From Pycnococcus provasolii (lineage: Eukaryota > Chlorophyta > Pseudoscourfieldiophyceae > Pseudoscourfieldiales), in the NCBI GenBank assembly GCA_049487715.1, contig CP150558.1, forward strand, positions 62,001 to 126,000: a stretch of 64,000 nucleotides of DNA. Direction: 5' to 3'. Each line of letters opens with the position of its first letter. Position 1 is the first letter of the stretch. The notes under the pieces were generated by a model. That model made no database searches. It saw nothing but the letters and a program-made list of their open reading frames with translations, and had not been told where the DNA came from. The position numbers were made by a program, and so were the translations under genes. Shown here one piece after another: positions 44,799-53,584 of this stretch.

Positions 44799-45089
44799 AT
44801 GTCTACTGCTACAGTTCCCACCGGCACTTCATCCACGCTTCACGATGACGACCCGCTCACGTTCTGGGAGATGGTGCACGACATCATGAAAACGTGGCGC
44901 GAGGAAGGGCACGACGAACACCCGAACATGCCAGGGATGCCGCTGCACCCGGAACTCGTGTATCGCGAATCGGGAGAATGGAAAGGCTGGTCACACTTCC
45001 TAGGCACGGCGTCAAAAGCCGAGAACGACCAGCGTGATGAGGTTGAAAATGTCGCTTTCCTCGAGTGGGAGCAGGAAGTGCGTGAGTGA
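44799..45089 (+). CDS. Small acidic protein with W-GW-FLGT motif
   Basis: 96 residues from the ATG at 44799. The first 45 residues are Asp/Glu/His-rich with a helical segment (TFWEMVHDIMKTWREEG). MPLHPELVYRESGEW is then followed by KGWSHFLGTASK. This matches the short 'xPxxPxxxYkxxGWxgWxdFLGT' unit that I recall from phage, bacterial and algal proteins, where it often occurs in tandem beside helicase or nuclease domains. Here there is a single unit and no partner domain. Function unknown. It starts 95 bp beyond the PAT/Ngaro element, so insertion may have displaced its promoter. Confidence 0.6.
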   Translation: MSTATVPTGTSSTLHDDDPLTFWEMVHDIMKTWREEGHDEHPNMPGMPLHPELVYRESGEWKGWSHFLGTASKAENDQRDEVENVAFLEWEQEVRE

Positions 45090-45275
45090 GTGATGCGATC
45101 GAAGTTGTTGTGTGTGTGTGTGGTAATGTTCTGCCTAAATGGCTAGCTTTTGTTACGTTGCTGTTGCTGTTGCATAACGACGATCGTTTTTCTTTCCAGC
45201 TGGATGTTTTTTTTAAAAATAACGACGATGGCTTACTACTGTACACATACACACAAATAAAATTCATCACCACAA

Positions 45276-47519
45276 TCAAACCTCAAGGCCGCTCGCCGCC
45301 ACCACCTCCTCGAGCTCCTCGAGCTCCGTTAGCATTGCCTCCACCGCGCTCTCCAGCTCGTCGCGACGCGCCTGCAAATCACTCAGCAAACCAATGTCAT
45401 TGCCGGCAGAAGCCATCTCGTCATCAAGCGCCTGCATCGCAACCTCAGCCTCCTCCACCTTTTTGTACGTCTTCTCCATCTTGCTCTTCGCGCGCATGCC
45501 AGCCTTGCGATCGGCATGAGCCTGTGCCTTGCTGCTTTCCTTCGACGACGACGACGACGACGACGCGTCTTTGTCGTCGATCTTTGTCGTCACAAAGTCG
45601 TCCGCAGTCAGCTCGCCGTACAGCGCCGACAGCGTAAACGTGCCGTCACCAACGCGAATGACGTGCGTCGGTTCAAAAGACTTTGCAAATGCCACGTTGT
45701 GTGTAATTGCCAAAAGCATGCCATCCCAGGATTTCATGCCATCGCACAGCGCCTGCAGCGCCGTCGAATCCAAGTGATTCGAAGGCTCATCGAGAAGCAA
45801 CGCGTTGTTCGGACGAAGTGCGAACGTCGCCAGCGCCACGCGTGCCTTCTCTCCACCCGACAGGTTGCCAATCTTGCGAAGTGCCATCGGACCGGAAAGC
45901 CCGAGTGCTCCCAACGCCGCCCTTGCTCGCTCGGGCGTAAGCGATGGGTCCGCTTTACCCGCGTCGTCAATCACGTGATCCAGCGCAACTGCGTCGAGGG
46001 GAAGCGCTTGAGCGAGATCCTGGCTGAACACACCAACGGCCGCTCGATCTCCCAGCAGCCGCTCGCCAGAGACGAGCGGGAGGCTTCCCGCAAGACTGCG
46101 AAGCAACGTGCTCTTGCCAACGCCATTCGGTCCAAGCACGATCACACGCATCCCACGTGACAGCATCAAGTCATCTTTCGGCGACTGCAGCACGACGTTG
46201 TCCGATGCATATCCAATCCTCGATCCTCCCGTAATTGTCACAAGATCAGCCGCACTCGGCGGCGGCGGCGGTAGTCGGAGCGTGACGCGCTTCGCATCGC
46301 CGGCAGCTCCCTCCGCGGCGGCGGCGGATGTGGAAGAATCGCCACCATCCATCTCCGCTTTCAGTTTGTTGAGCTGCTTTTGACGACTCTGCGCCTGACT
46401 CGCCTTGGACGCCTTGGCGCCGAAACGATCGACGAACTGCTCGAGCTTTTCCGCCTCTTTCATCTGCTTTGCCCGCGTCGCCTCGGCTAATCTCATTCGT
46501 TCCTCGCGTGTTTTCAGGAATGCCGAGAACGAGCCAGTGTACGTGTGCAGGCCCTTGCCGCGCACCTCGGCGACGTGAGAGCACGCCGTCTCGAGAAGTG
46601 CCTCGTCGTGCGAAACGAGCACGGTGGTAGCTCCCGACGACTTGATCCAAGATGCGAGCCATGACTTGCTCTTGGCGTCGAGGTGGTTCGTGGGCTCGTC
46701 GAGCAGGAGAAGGCCTTGTCCAGAGCTGTCCGACGCAGGGCTGAGCAGAAGCCTAGCGAGGGCGACACGCATCTGCCAACCTCCTGAGAGTTGAGAGCAC
46801 GGCGTGTCCCACTGACTGCGCTCGAAACCGAGGCCGTCGAGAACCGTGGCAATACGCCGTTCCGCCTGAAAGCCGTCAAGTTGTTCAAACGTTTGCAGAG
46901 CCTTCTCAAGCGCGGCGGCGTCGCCCGCTTGCTCCGCCTCGTCCATTTTGCGTCTCGCGTCGTTGACTTGGTCCATTCGACTTCTCGCCTCTTCAACGAC
47001 CGTTCTTTCTGATCCGCTCAGCGCCGTCTGTTCGAGGTACCCGACTTCCGTTTTAGGCTTGAGTGCGACGCGTCCCGCGTCAACGTCTCGCATGCCCGCC
47101 ATGACTTTCATGAGCGTCGACTTCCCCGCACCGTTCGCGCCGACGATTCCCACGCACTGTCCCGCGTTTACGCGTAATTGAGCGTCTATGAGTAAGTCCG
47201 AGTCCATGGTCGCTAACGTGAGGTCTTCGATGACTAAAATCGCTCCAGACGTCTCGCCGTAGGGCAAGTCATTATGAGAGGAAGCTGAGGCCAGACATGA
47301 GGCGGAAGAAGCACGAGAAGAAGCACGAGAAAAGAAAGAAGGACAAACATGACGACAAGGAGCACGACGACCACGCGAAGTTCCCCCACCACTACCCCTA
47401 CGCTGATGAACCACCAGTGACGCAACTGTTGTGCGACCACCACCACCACCACCACCACCACCACCAGAGGACGACGACGAGCGCGAGGCGGAGAGGGCGG
47501 AGAGGGAACGCGCCGCCAT
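45276..47519 (-). CDS. Plastid-type ABC-F ATPase (ABCF5-like)
   Basis: 747 residues from the ATG at 47517-47519. A Ser/Arg/Gly-rich ~90-residue leader (…SLSALSASRSSSSSGGGG…) looks like a transit peptide. Two ABC cassettes without transmembrane domains follow. Cassette 1: GIVGANGAGKST near 130, QLSGGWQMRVALARLLL near 243, LLLDEPTNHLD and VLVSHDEALLE. A charged linker rich in Lys/Glu comes next. Cassette 2: VLGPNGVGKSTLLRSL near 465, NLSGGEKARVALATFAL near 551, LLLDEPSNHLD. It ends in a C-terminal coiled coil. EttA/ABCF proteins bind the ribosomal E site and act as translation factors; the leader suggests a plastid ribosome. A GTG-type repeat codes the poly-Gly of the leader. Confidence 0.9.
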   Translation of the reverse strand: MAARSLSALSASRSSSSSGGGGGGGGGGRTTVASLVVHQRRGSGGGTSRGRRAPCRHVCPSFFSRASSRASSASCLASASSHNDLPYGETSGAILVIEDLTLATMDSDLLIDAQLRVNAGQCVGIVGANGAGKSTLMKVMAGMRDVDAGRVALKPKTEVGYLEQTALSGSERTVVEEARSRMDQVNDARRKMDEAEQAGDAAALEKALQTFEQLDGFQAERRIATVLDGLGFERSQWDTPCSQLSGGWQMRVALARLLLSPASDSSGQGLLLLDEPTNHLDAKSKSWLASWIKSSGATTVLVSHDEALLETACSHVAEVRGKGLHTYTGSFSAFLKTREERMRLAEATRAKQMKEAEKLEQFVDRFGAKASKASQAQSRQKQLNKLKAEMDGGDSSTSAAAAEGAAGDAKRVTLRLPPPPPSAADLVTITGGSRIGYASDNVVLQSPKDDLMLSRGMRVIVLGPNGVGKSTLLRSLAGSLPLVSGERLLGDRAAVGVFSQDLAQALPLDAVALDHVIDDAGKADPSLTPERARAALGALGLSGPMALRKIGNLSGGEKARVALATFALRPNNALLLDEPSNHLDSTALQALCDGMKSWDGMLLAITHNVAFAKSFEPTHVIRVGDGTFTLSALYGELTADDFVTTKIDDKDASSSSSSSKESSKAQAHADRKAGMRAKSKMEKTYKKVEEAEVAMQALDDEMASAGNDIGLLSDLQARRDELESAVEAMLTELEELEEVVAASGLEV

Positions 47520-47952
47520 GATCACTTCTGATGGGAAAAACTCCACCCGTACGTAAATGCCTGGGCGAACTCCAACCCACGAAAAACATATCCCCTATCC
47601 CCTACCAACTATTAAAATTTCCAGAAGAAGATTTCCCAATCCCCGAATGAATCATTTATTTCCCTCTCTTTTTTCGTTTTTTGGATTCCCGCACGCACGC
47701 CCGCACATTATTTTACATTGACTGCGTCGGACGAGTCAGGACGTGCGGCCACATCGGGCCGCTGTGCGACGCTTGGCGGAGGCTCCGGCTCCCGGTTCCC
47801 GGAGCAGGTGGACGTCGGCGTGTCTGGACCACGTACCGGGAAGAAGGCGGCGGCGGCAAGGAGGCTCAGGGGCGGGCCGGCGCTACTACTACCCACAGCC
47901 AAAAAAACAATAAAAGTATAAAACGCAGTGGAACGATCCGAGGGTGCCTCTA
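47520..47952. other. Divergent promoter region (ABC-F / RCC1-like)
   Basis: 433 bp, partly AT-rich (47580-47715). No telomere-like repeat, ORF or RNA seen. Confidence 0.45.
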
Positions 47953-48708
47953 ATGGATCCGAGAAAGGATCCCGCGACACATTTTCGCATGTCGCAAATG
48001 ATTTGGGGTCCGTGGCAATCCAAGCGCGAGCAGTGGCGCGCACAAAATGCTACTAGGCGCAGCAACAACAATGCGACGACGACGGATGCTGCTGCTGATG
48101 ATGATCGTTCGATGAATGATCGTGATGGCAGTGAGCATTCCTCCTCTGCTCAGGAACAAGAGTTCTTAGCTACAATACCAATTATCCGTGCCGCGTCGTC
48201 CTCGGGGCTCAACAAGAACGGCAAAGACGCGGCCCAAGCGCCTTCCGACAACAACAACGTCGAGGATGACTTCATCCAGGTCGAAGAAACCACTCATCAC
48301 TCGTTGGCGATCCGTCCCGACGGCAGCATCGCATGCTGGGGACGCAACGAGTTAGGCGTGGCGCCTCCCGAAGGCGTCAAGGGGGACTTCGTCGCCGTGG
48401 CAGCAGGTGGCTATCATTCGGTGGCGCTTCGACGTAACGGCAGGATCAAGTGTTGGGGATGCAACAGATACGGCGAGGCATCACCTCCCAAGGGCGACGA
48501 CTTCATCGCGATCGACGCGGGTGCCTATCACTCGATCGCACTACGACGTGACGGTAGCGTCGCGTGCTGGGGAGGCAACGGATACGGCCAGGCGCCGCCC
48601 GAAGGCATCGACGGCGACTTCGTCGCGATCAACGCGGGTGCCTTGCACTCAATCGCGCTGCGACGCGACGGAAGCATCGCGTTCTGCGGACGCAACGTTG
48701 AAGACTAA
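47953..48708 (+). CDS. RCC1-repeat protein
   Basis: 251 residues from the ATG at 47953. The N-terminal ~110 residues are disordered (Asn/Asp/Ser-rich). Four RCC1/BLIP-II-type blades follow, each ~37 residues: HHSLAIRPDGSIACWGRNEL; YHSVALRRNGRIKCWGCNRY; YHSIALRRDGSVACWGGNGY; LHSIALRRDGSIAFCGRNVE, separated by GDFVAI(N/D)AG linkers. Four blades are too few for a closed seven-bladed propeller, so the gene is either truncated after the fourth blade or the protein oligomerises. The binding partner is unknown; RCC1-like propellers occur in chromatin and ubiquitin ligase contexts. It ends 59 bp before the convergent TPMT gene. Confidence 0.82.
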   Translation: MDPRKDPATHFRMSQMIWGPWQSKREQWRAQNATRRSNNNATTTDAAADDDRSMNDRDGSEHSSSAQEQEFLATIPIIRAASSSGLNKNGKDAAQAPSDNNNVEDDFIQVEETTHHSLAIRPDGSIACWGRNELGVAPPEGVKGDFVAVAAGGYHSVALRRNGRIKCWGCNRYGEASPPKGDDFIAIDAGAYHSIALRRDGSVACWGGNGYGQAPPEGIDGDFVAINAGALHSIALRRDGSIAFCGRNVED

Positions 48709-48767
48709 ACGCCCCCAAAGCAGAGATCCATTTTCTTTCTGAAACAAAAGAAGGTTGTAAACTGCAG

Positions 48768-49862
48768 TTACTTCCTCTCAACAAGAACAATTTGCTCGTT
48801 CACCGCGGTCAAGCCTGCTTTAGCAAAACGTTCGGGAAGCGGACCGCCGTCGTCCATGCCCTTCGTCTCCAGCAAAATCGGCGCGCTCCAACGCTCAGAC
48901 GAAAATAAGGCTGCGATGTCGTCAACAGTCGTGTGGAATGGAGGACCCATCGCCACGCCACTCGCGCTGCCTTGGCGCTCGATGCCCACAATCAAAACGC
49001 GTGCGCCAGGTACCACCGCCGTCTCAAGCTGAGAGACGTAGCTCTCGCGAAGCGACGGGTGGATCGCCACGAGCGCACCGCGGTCAAACACTGCTGTAGC
49101 TTTGGCATCCGACAACGTCGCGTCAAACCAGTCCGCTCTTAGAATCGTCACGCGTCCGCCTTCCCACGTTTCGGTCGCCGTTGCCTCGTCCTTGAAAATC
49201 GCCGGAAGAAAGCGTCCCAGCAAACCGCCACCAGGTGTGGTTTTCGTCTCCCGCAGGTCGAGTGACGGGTGTTCCCTAGCAAACTCCTTCACAGCCAAAC
49301 GAACGCCCTCGACGCCAACCACGCTTGCCACCTCCTTGCGCGTTGCTGCATACACGATGTCCAACGTCTTGCCGCTGAGCGGGAACAGCACGACGTGTCC
49401 TCCTTGTGCGTCGTAGATCTCCTTCGCCTTCGTTCCATCACGTGGTGCAACCAGCAATTGATGTGCATATTTACCGAGTGCGCCGTTGACGGCTTGCTTA
49501 TGCCACGCGGTATTATTCTGCTCCCAATTTTTCTCTCGCCACTTGCGCAGACGCCCGGCGGCGGAGTTCTGGTGTTCCGCGGACGGTGCTGCTGCCGCAG
49601 GTGCAGACGCTTCGCATCGAATCGGCGACGACGGCGTTGTGGCAAACGAAGAGTCGTATGATGATGATGATGATGATGACGCGACGGCGAGCGTCGCACT
49701 GCCGACGCTTCCCATGAATACCAGTGACGTCCAGAACGCTCTGGGGAAGGCCAAGGAACCAGGTCCCAAGGCATTAACGCCACAAGCACTAGTCTTACCC
49801 GTGGAAGTGAACGAGGCACCTCGGAGAAGCGTGTTCATCACGTACATTCGCCGCGCCGCCAT
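48768..49862 (-). CDS. TPMT-family SAM-dependent methyltransferase
   Basis: 364 residues from the ATG at 49860-49862 (MAARRMYVMN). The first ~95 residues are Ala/Ser-rich and act as a leader, possibly organellar. The TPMT superfamily signature follows: KWREKNWEQNNTAWHKQ (substrate/SAM entry), VLFPLSGKTLDIVYAATR (SAM motif I, here SGK for the usual CGK), VVGVEGVRLAVKEF, RADWFDATLSDAKATAVFDR and ALVAIHPSLRESYVSQL. Eukaryotic and bacterial members methylate thiols, selenium or tellurium compounds or halides; in algae several are halide/thiol methyltransferases making volatile methyl halides. The exact substrate is not readable. Divergent from the EEP gene, sharing a 226-bp promoter with telomere-like repeats. 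Confidence 0.85.
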   Translation of the reverse strand: MAARRMYVMNTLLRGASFTSTGKTSACGVNALGPGSLAFPRAFWTSLVFMGSVGSATLAVASSSSSSSYDSSFATTPSSPIRCEASAPAAAAPSAEHQNSAAGRLRKWREKNWEQNNTAWHKQAVNGALGKYAHQLLVAPRDGTKAKEIYDAQGGHVVLFPLSGKTLDIVYAATRKEVASVVGVEGVRLAVKEFAREHPSLDLRETKTTPGGGLLGRFLPAIFKDEATATETWEGGRVTILRADWFDATLSDAKATAVFDRGALVAIHPSLRESYVSQLETAVVPGARVLIVGIERQGSASGVAMGPPFHTTVDDIAALFSSERWSAPILLETKGMDDGGPLPERFAKAGLTAVNEQIVLVERK

Positions 49863-49931
49863 GGCAAAGGCAACAGGGAACTGGACTGCCACGTGGAGTT
49901 GGCAAATCACGAAAAAGAAAAAGTCATCTCG

Positions 49932-49985
49932 TAACCCTAGATGTAACCCTAACCCTAATCAAATACCCTAATCAAATACCCTAGT
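49932..49985 (+). repeat. Interstitial telomere-like repeats in shared promoter
   Basis: TAACCCTA followed by (TAACCC)2 and degenerate AAATACCCTA units, between the divergent TPMT (minus) and EEP (plus) genes. Confidence 0.85.
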
Positions 49986-50088
49986 CCTGTCCGCCGCCGC
50001 GTACTGTATCTTCTCCATAGAACATACGATCCGCCGCCATTGCTGCCCTGTTCCACGTTGGGAAACGTTTGGCTTGCTTGTTTCTTGC

Positions 50089-51567
50089 ATGTTCCACATA
50101 CACGTAACGCCTACTGCACGCCTGGTATCTTGTATCAGCCGACTTGAACAAATTGTACTCTCGCAATCAATCCCGCGATCAGCACCCTTGAGCTTGAGAA
50201 AGGTCTGCCTCTCATCATTTCAGAGAAGTAGTAGTAGTAGTAGTGCCTTTAATAACTTTTCTGGTGGTAACAAGCGTCTACACACATCAACTGCTGCTGT
50301 TTGTTCAAACGCATCACCGTCTTGGACATCAATACCGTCAATACCGTCAACAGCTCTTCGTCATCACCACCACCGACCCTTCAGTCACTCGAGAAAGTCT
50401 TTCGCGACGTTCGCCGTACCCATGTCCGAACTATCCGCTAACCAGCACGTCGTCGCGACCTACAACGTGCTCTCGTCATCACTATGCGAACCAGACTACT
50501 ACTCACACTGCGACCCCGCCAACTTACTACCCGCGAACCGACTGGAAAAGCTCAAAGCACTTCTTTCGAACGAAATGGACCAAGGCACAATCCTGTGTCT
50601 TCAGGAAGTCTCGGAACTTTGGGCGGCGCAACTGCACGCGCTCTTCCAAGCCAACGGATACCACTTCGTTCACAGACTCTACGGAAGCCCGTTCAACGGA
50701 TACATGGGTGTGGGGATCGCGTTCCCCAACGCACGCTACGAGCTCGAGGATGCGGATATCGTGCGCGTCAGCAATACGCGCAAGTGGCCAAGGGCGCCCT
50801 TGCCGTCGGATGCGCCGTGGGCGGTTGCCAGCCGTGCGGTGGTTGGCGCGCTCAAAGGCACGACGCGCCTACTGCTCCGCAAAAAGCCGGCTAAGCCGCC
50901 CATCGTTCCGGTGGAGTACGCGAAGAGAAGGTTCAACGCGCTGGTCTCCGTGCGCCTCGCCATGCGCGACGGAAACGGTTCTGCTCCAAACCTCGTCGTG
51001 GCGACATATCACATGCCTTGCGCCTTCTTCGCGCCGCCCGTGATGAATATGCACGTCGCTCTGTGCGCGCGTCGTGCGATCGAGTTTGCCAAGGATGACG
51101 CGCTCGTGCTCTGCGGCGATTTCAACATCAAGCCTCACGAACCGGGGTATCGCATCTTGACGGAAGGATGCATGAGCGACGACGAGAATGCGGAGCATGC
51201 CGCGGCATGTGAGAAGTCTGGCATCGCGGACGACTGGGCACCTGCGCTGGACAAGTCTCTGGGTGGCGCATTCCGCAGTGCGTACGTCGAGCAGCTCGGG
51301 TTGGAGCCTGACTTCACGAACTATGCGATGAACTTCAAGGACACGGGTCCCTTCATCGATACGCTCGATTACATCCTGGTTCGCGACGGCATGTCGCTCA
51401 AGTCGACGGAGTCCGGCGGCATGGTCGCGACGGGCGTGAAGACGCGCATGGAGGTGACAGACGTGCGCGCGCTTCCTCATCGCAAGGAGGTGACTGACGG
51501 CCCGTATCCGAACGACACGGAGTTAAGCGACCACGCGATGCTGAAGGCGAACCTGACCATCACGTGA
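50089..51567 (+). CDS. Organelle-type endonuclease/exonuclease/phosphatase
   Basis: 492 residues from the ATG at 50089. An internal ATG at 50422 would remove a 111-residue Ser/Arg/His-rich leader. EEP (CCR4/Angel/2',5'-phosphodiesterase) catalytic motifs in order: VATYNVLSSSL, CLQEVSELW (Mg-binding Glu), GYMGVGIAF, VVATYHMPCAFF, VLCGDFNIKP (DxN), FIDTLDYILV and LSDHAML (catalytic SDH). Closest by feel are PDE12- or CCR4-type RNA exonucleases rather than APE1. With the basic leader, a mitochondrial or plastid poly(A)/2',5'-oligoadenylate nuclease is a reasonable inference. A segment inserted before the DYI motif (ACEKSGIADDWAPALDKSL) is not a standard feature. Confidence 0.85.
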   Translation: MFHIHVTPTARLVSCISRLEQIVLSQSIPRSAPLSLRKVCLSSFQRSSSSSSAFNNFSGGNKRLHTSTAAVCSNASPSWTSIPSIPSTALRHHHHRPFSHSRKSFATFAVPMSELSANQHVVATYNVLSSSLCEPDYYSHCDPANLLPANRLEKLKALLSNEMDQGTILCLQEVSELWAAQLHALFQANGYHFVHRLYGSPFNGYMGVGIAFPNARYELEDADIVRVSNTRKWPRAPLPSDAPWAVASRAVVGALKGTTRLLLRKKPAKPPIVPVEYAKRRFNALVSVRLAMRDGNGSAPNLVVATYHMPCAFFAPPVMNMHVALCARRAIEFAKDDALVLCGDFNIKPHEPGYRILTEGCMSDDENAEHAAACEKSGIADDWAPALDKSLGGAFRSAYVEQLGLEPDFTNYAMNFKDTGPFIDTLDYILVRDGMSLKSTESGGMVATGVKTRMEVTDVRALPHRKEVTDGPYPNDTELSDHAMLKANLTIT

Positions 51568-51837
51568 GTCAATGAGCATTTTTAATTGACTTGATTTGAT
51601 TTGTAAGTACTACCATAAGAAGTTGAGCTTGCTACACATACAGTTCTCTTGATATATCAACGAACCTTACATATTTCCTGTACTGTACTTACTGTACAGC
51701 ACATCACAAATCAGATGTTGAGTAATCCTACATCACTTATTACGCGTGCGTGCGTGCGCCACCTGTGACGTGACAATTTTTCATGCCAAAGACCACATCA
51801 ACTCATGACCGCATGTCATGACGGCCGCTGCTCTCCT

Positions 51838-52779
51838 TCAGATCGCGCCGACCGGCCATATCATACGGAGTGCAATCAGAGGGCGGATAAATATCCAGTA
51901 CGGCAAGTCAAGTCCAGGGCGATGCAGACGGCGCGGATGTGCGTGGTGGTCGTCGTGATAGCTCTCGCCTACGAGTTCCGATAGGATCCTGGGATTATCG
52001 ATCGACTTGCACTTCGTTTTCGAGGCTGGCGGATGGTACTCGCAGTTGAACAGGAGCGTGATCATGCGCGACAAGAACAGCGGCGTCGCGACGTACGCAG
52101 TGGCGCAGTGCGGACCGGCAAGATTGTACACCGACGCCATGAGTAGGCTGGGGACGAGCAGCCACAGCTCGTCGAGGATAAGCAGTTCCTTATACTTGAC
52201 CAAGTTGTGCACGTATTGGTAGTCGATTGTTTGCTCGGACGGATTGAGTGTCCATCCCCACCAAGCGTACCAATGAGACGTCATGGTCCAGCTGTGTGGG
52301 TCGAGTGCGGTGTCGCAGTTGGCATGGTGGCGTCTGTGCTTCGACGCCCACCAGACCGGGCCACACTGGTAGGCGAGGCATCCAATCACGCCGAGTACGA
52401 ATTGGAAGGCGCGCGTGGTCCTGAACGCGCTGTGCGAGAAGTACCGATGCAGGACGACGCTCATGCACACGCCGATGTTGAGCATTGTCAAAAGCGCCAC
52501 AGCCAAGAGAGTTCTCACGCTTGGTATGCCTTCATGGGAGATGTCGTGCGCGATCGCCATCAAGGGCAATAAAAAGCTGGCGTATCCCGATAGCAACTTC
52601 CATGACAGCCACAACATTTCCTCAGGAAGGCGAGAACTTTTTGAAACTGATCTGGATTCTGCAGGTGCCCATAAGCACTGCCCAGTAATAACCCTTGCCA
52701 AACAAACGGTCATGTACCTCAAACGGTTTGCCAACAACCAAACCCCTAAGTAGGGGATCCCTCGCAGATCCTTTTCCAT
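51838..52779 (-). CDS. Acyl-lipid/acyl-CoA delta-9-type fatty acid desaturase
   Basis: 313 residues. The three His boxes of the membrane di-iron desaturases are present: HRYFSH near 110, HRRHH near 148 and HDDHHAHPR near 277, the last preceded by GESY as in plant ADS and cyanobacterial DesC types (GESWHNNHH). Hydrophobic segments around 60-100 and 195-240 form two membrane hairpins. No cytochrome b5 domain is fused and no long transit peptide is visible. The enzyme inserts the first cis double bond in stearoyl- or palmitoyl-type acyl chains, probably in the ER. Its start is only 70 bp from the next plus-strand ORF, so their promoters overlap. Confidence 0.92.
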   Translation of the reverse strand: MEKDLRGIPYLGVWLLANRLRYMTVCLARVITGQCLWAPAESRSVSKSSRLPEEMLWLSWKLLSGYASFLLPLMAIAHDISHEGIPSVRTLLAVALLTMLNIGVCMSVVLHRYFSHSAFRTTRAFQFVLGVIGCLAYQCGPVWWASKHRRHHANCDTALDPHSWTMTSHWYAWWGWTLNPSEQTIDYQYVHNLVKYKELLILDELWLLVPSLLMASVYNLAGPHCATAYVATPLFLSRMITLLFNCEYHPPASKTKCKSIDNPRILSELVGESYHDDHHAHPRRLHRPGLDLPYWIFIRPLIALRMIWPVGAI

Positions 52780-52849
52780 AAGAGGTGGTTATATTTAAGT
52801 GGGAGGGGAGGTGGGGATCCCGGTCGCGCACGAAAAACCTTAACATCAC

Positions 52850-53107
52850 ATGAGCGCGCGCGAACACACAATGGCGTTCATGTCACGCCGCCCTGGGTAC
52901 AGCACTGCGCCACCATGTTCTTCTTCGTCGCCCGTCGTCTCTTTGCCCTCCGTCTTACCAAACATGGCACCTGCGAGTAGTACCCCCGTCGAGGAGGACA
53001 ACAAGGATGAACTTCATCCTTGCGGAAAGCCGGAAAAGCAGCAGGAAAAGCAGCGGAAACTCGCCGATGCCACAGGCGTGAATCGTGAGCGTGTGAACCA
53101 ATCTTGA
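52850..53107 (+). CDS. Possible small protein, unknown
   Basis: 85 residues from the ATG at 52850 (MSAREHTMAFMSRRPG). Ser/Pro-rich then Lys/Glu-rich (…GKPEKQQEKQRKLADA…). No motif. It could be a 5' piece of the decayed retroelement that follows, or a spurious frame. Confidence 0.25.
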   Translation: MSAREHTMAFMSRRPGYSTAPPCSSSSPVVSLPSVLPNMAPASSTPVEEDNKDELHPCGKPEKQQEKQRKLADATGVNRERVNQS

Positions 53108-53440
53108 AGATTGGTCACATGTGATCCTATTGGATTTGGCGGAAGCGGTCTTTTACTGCTCAAATCACCCTCGCGCCAAAATGCCGGCAAAGGAACTTTT
53201 GGAAAACAAGTACATGAACGGGGCAATAAGAGTACGTAGTCGTACCGTTCGGACTGGTCAATGCACCATCTGCGTTTTCACGGTTCATCCACAATGCGCT
53301 GAAGGACGTTACCATCGTGAGCCATAGGCCACCTTGGCCAGGAGCACAGCACAGCACGGAGGAGCGAAGCATGCCCAGGTGACATGGAATAACGGGAGAA
53401 TGTCATGCCGGGGGGGTGCCTTTTGTTGTTTTTGTTTTTT

Positions 53441-53574
53441 GGGGGTGGGGGGGGGCCGGCCCCCCCCCCCCCCACGCGGGGGCGGCGCCCCACACGCCCC
53501 CGGCGGCGGGGGGGGGGGGGGGGGTGGGGGGGGGGGGGGGTGGGGGGGGGTGGGGGGGGGGTGGGGGGGGGGGG
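53441..53574. repeat. Extreme C and G tracts
   Basis: A 14-base C run sits at 53461-53473, fused to the palindromic GGGGGGGCCGGCCCCC. From 53508 to 53574 the plus strand is almost pure G, broken only by single Ts spaced about 10-16 bases apart. It can form multiple G-quadruplexes and is also a place where assemblies fail. It sits directly upstream of the retroelement relic. Confidence 0.85.
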
Positions 53575-53584
53575 AGGAGGCGAA

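Noticed and set aside
8062-49985. Interstitial telomere repeats as evidence of subtelomeric position or chromosome fusion
   Set aside because: Runs are short, in both orientations, scattered over 42 kb and tied to gene starts, whereas a fusion would give one head-to-head array.
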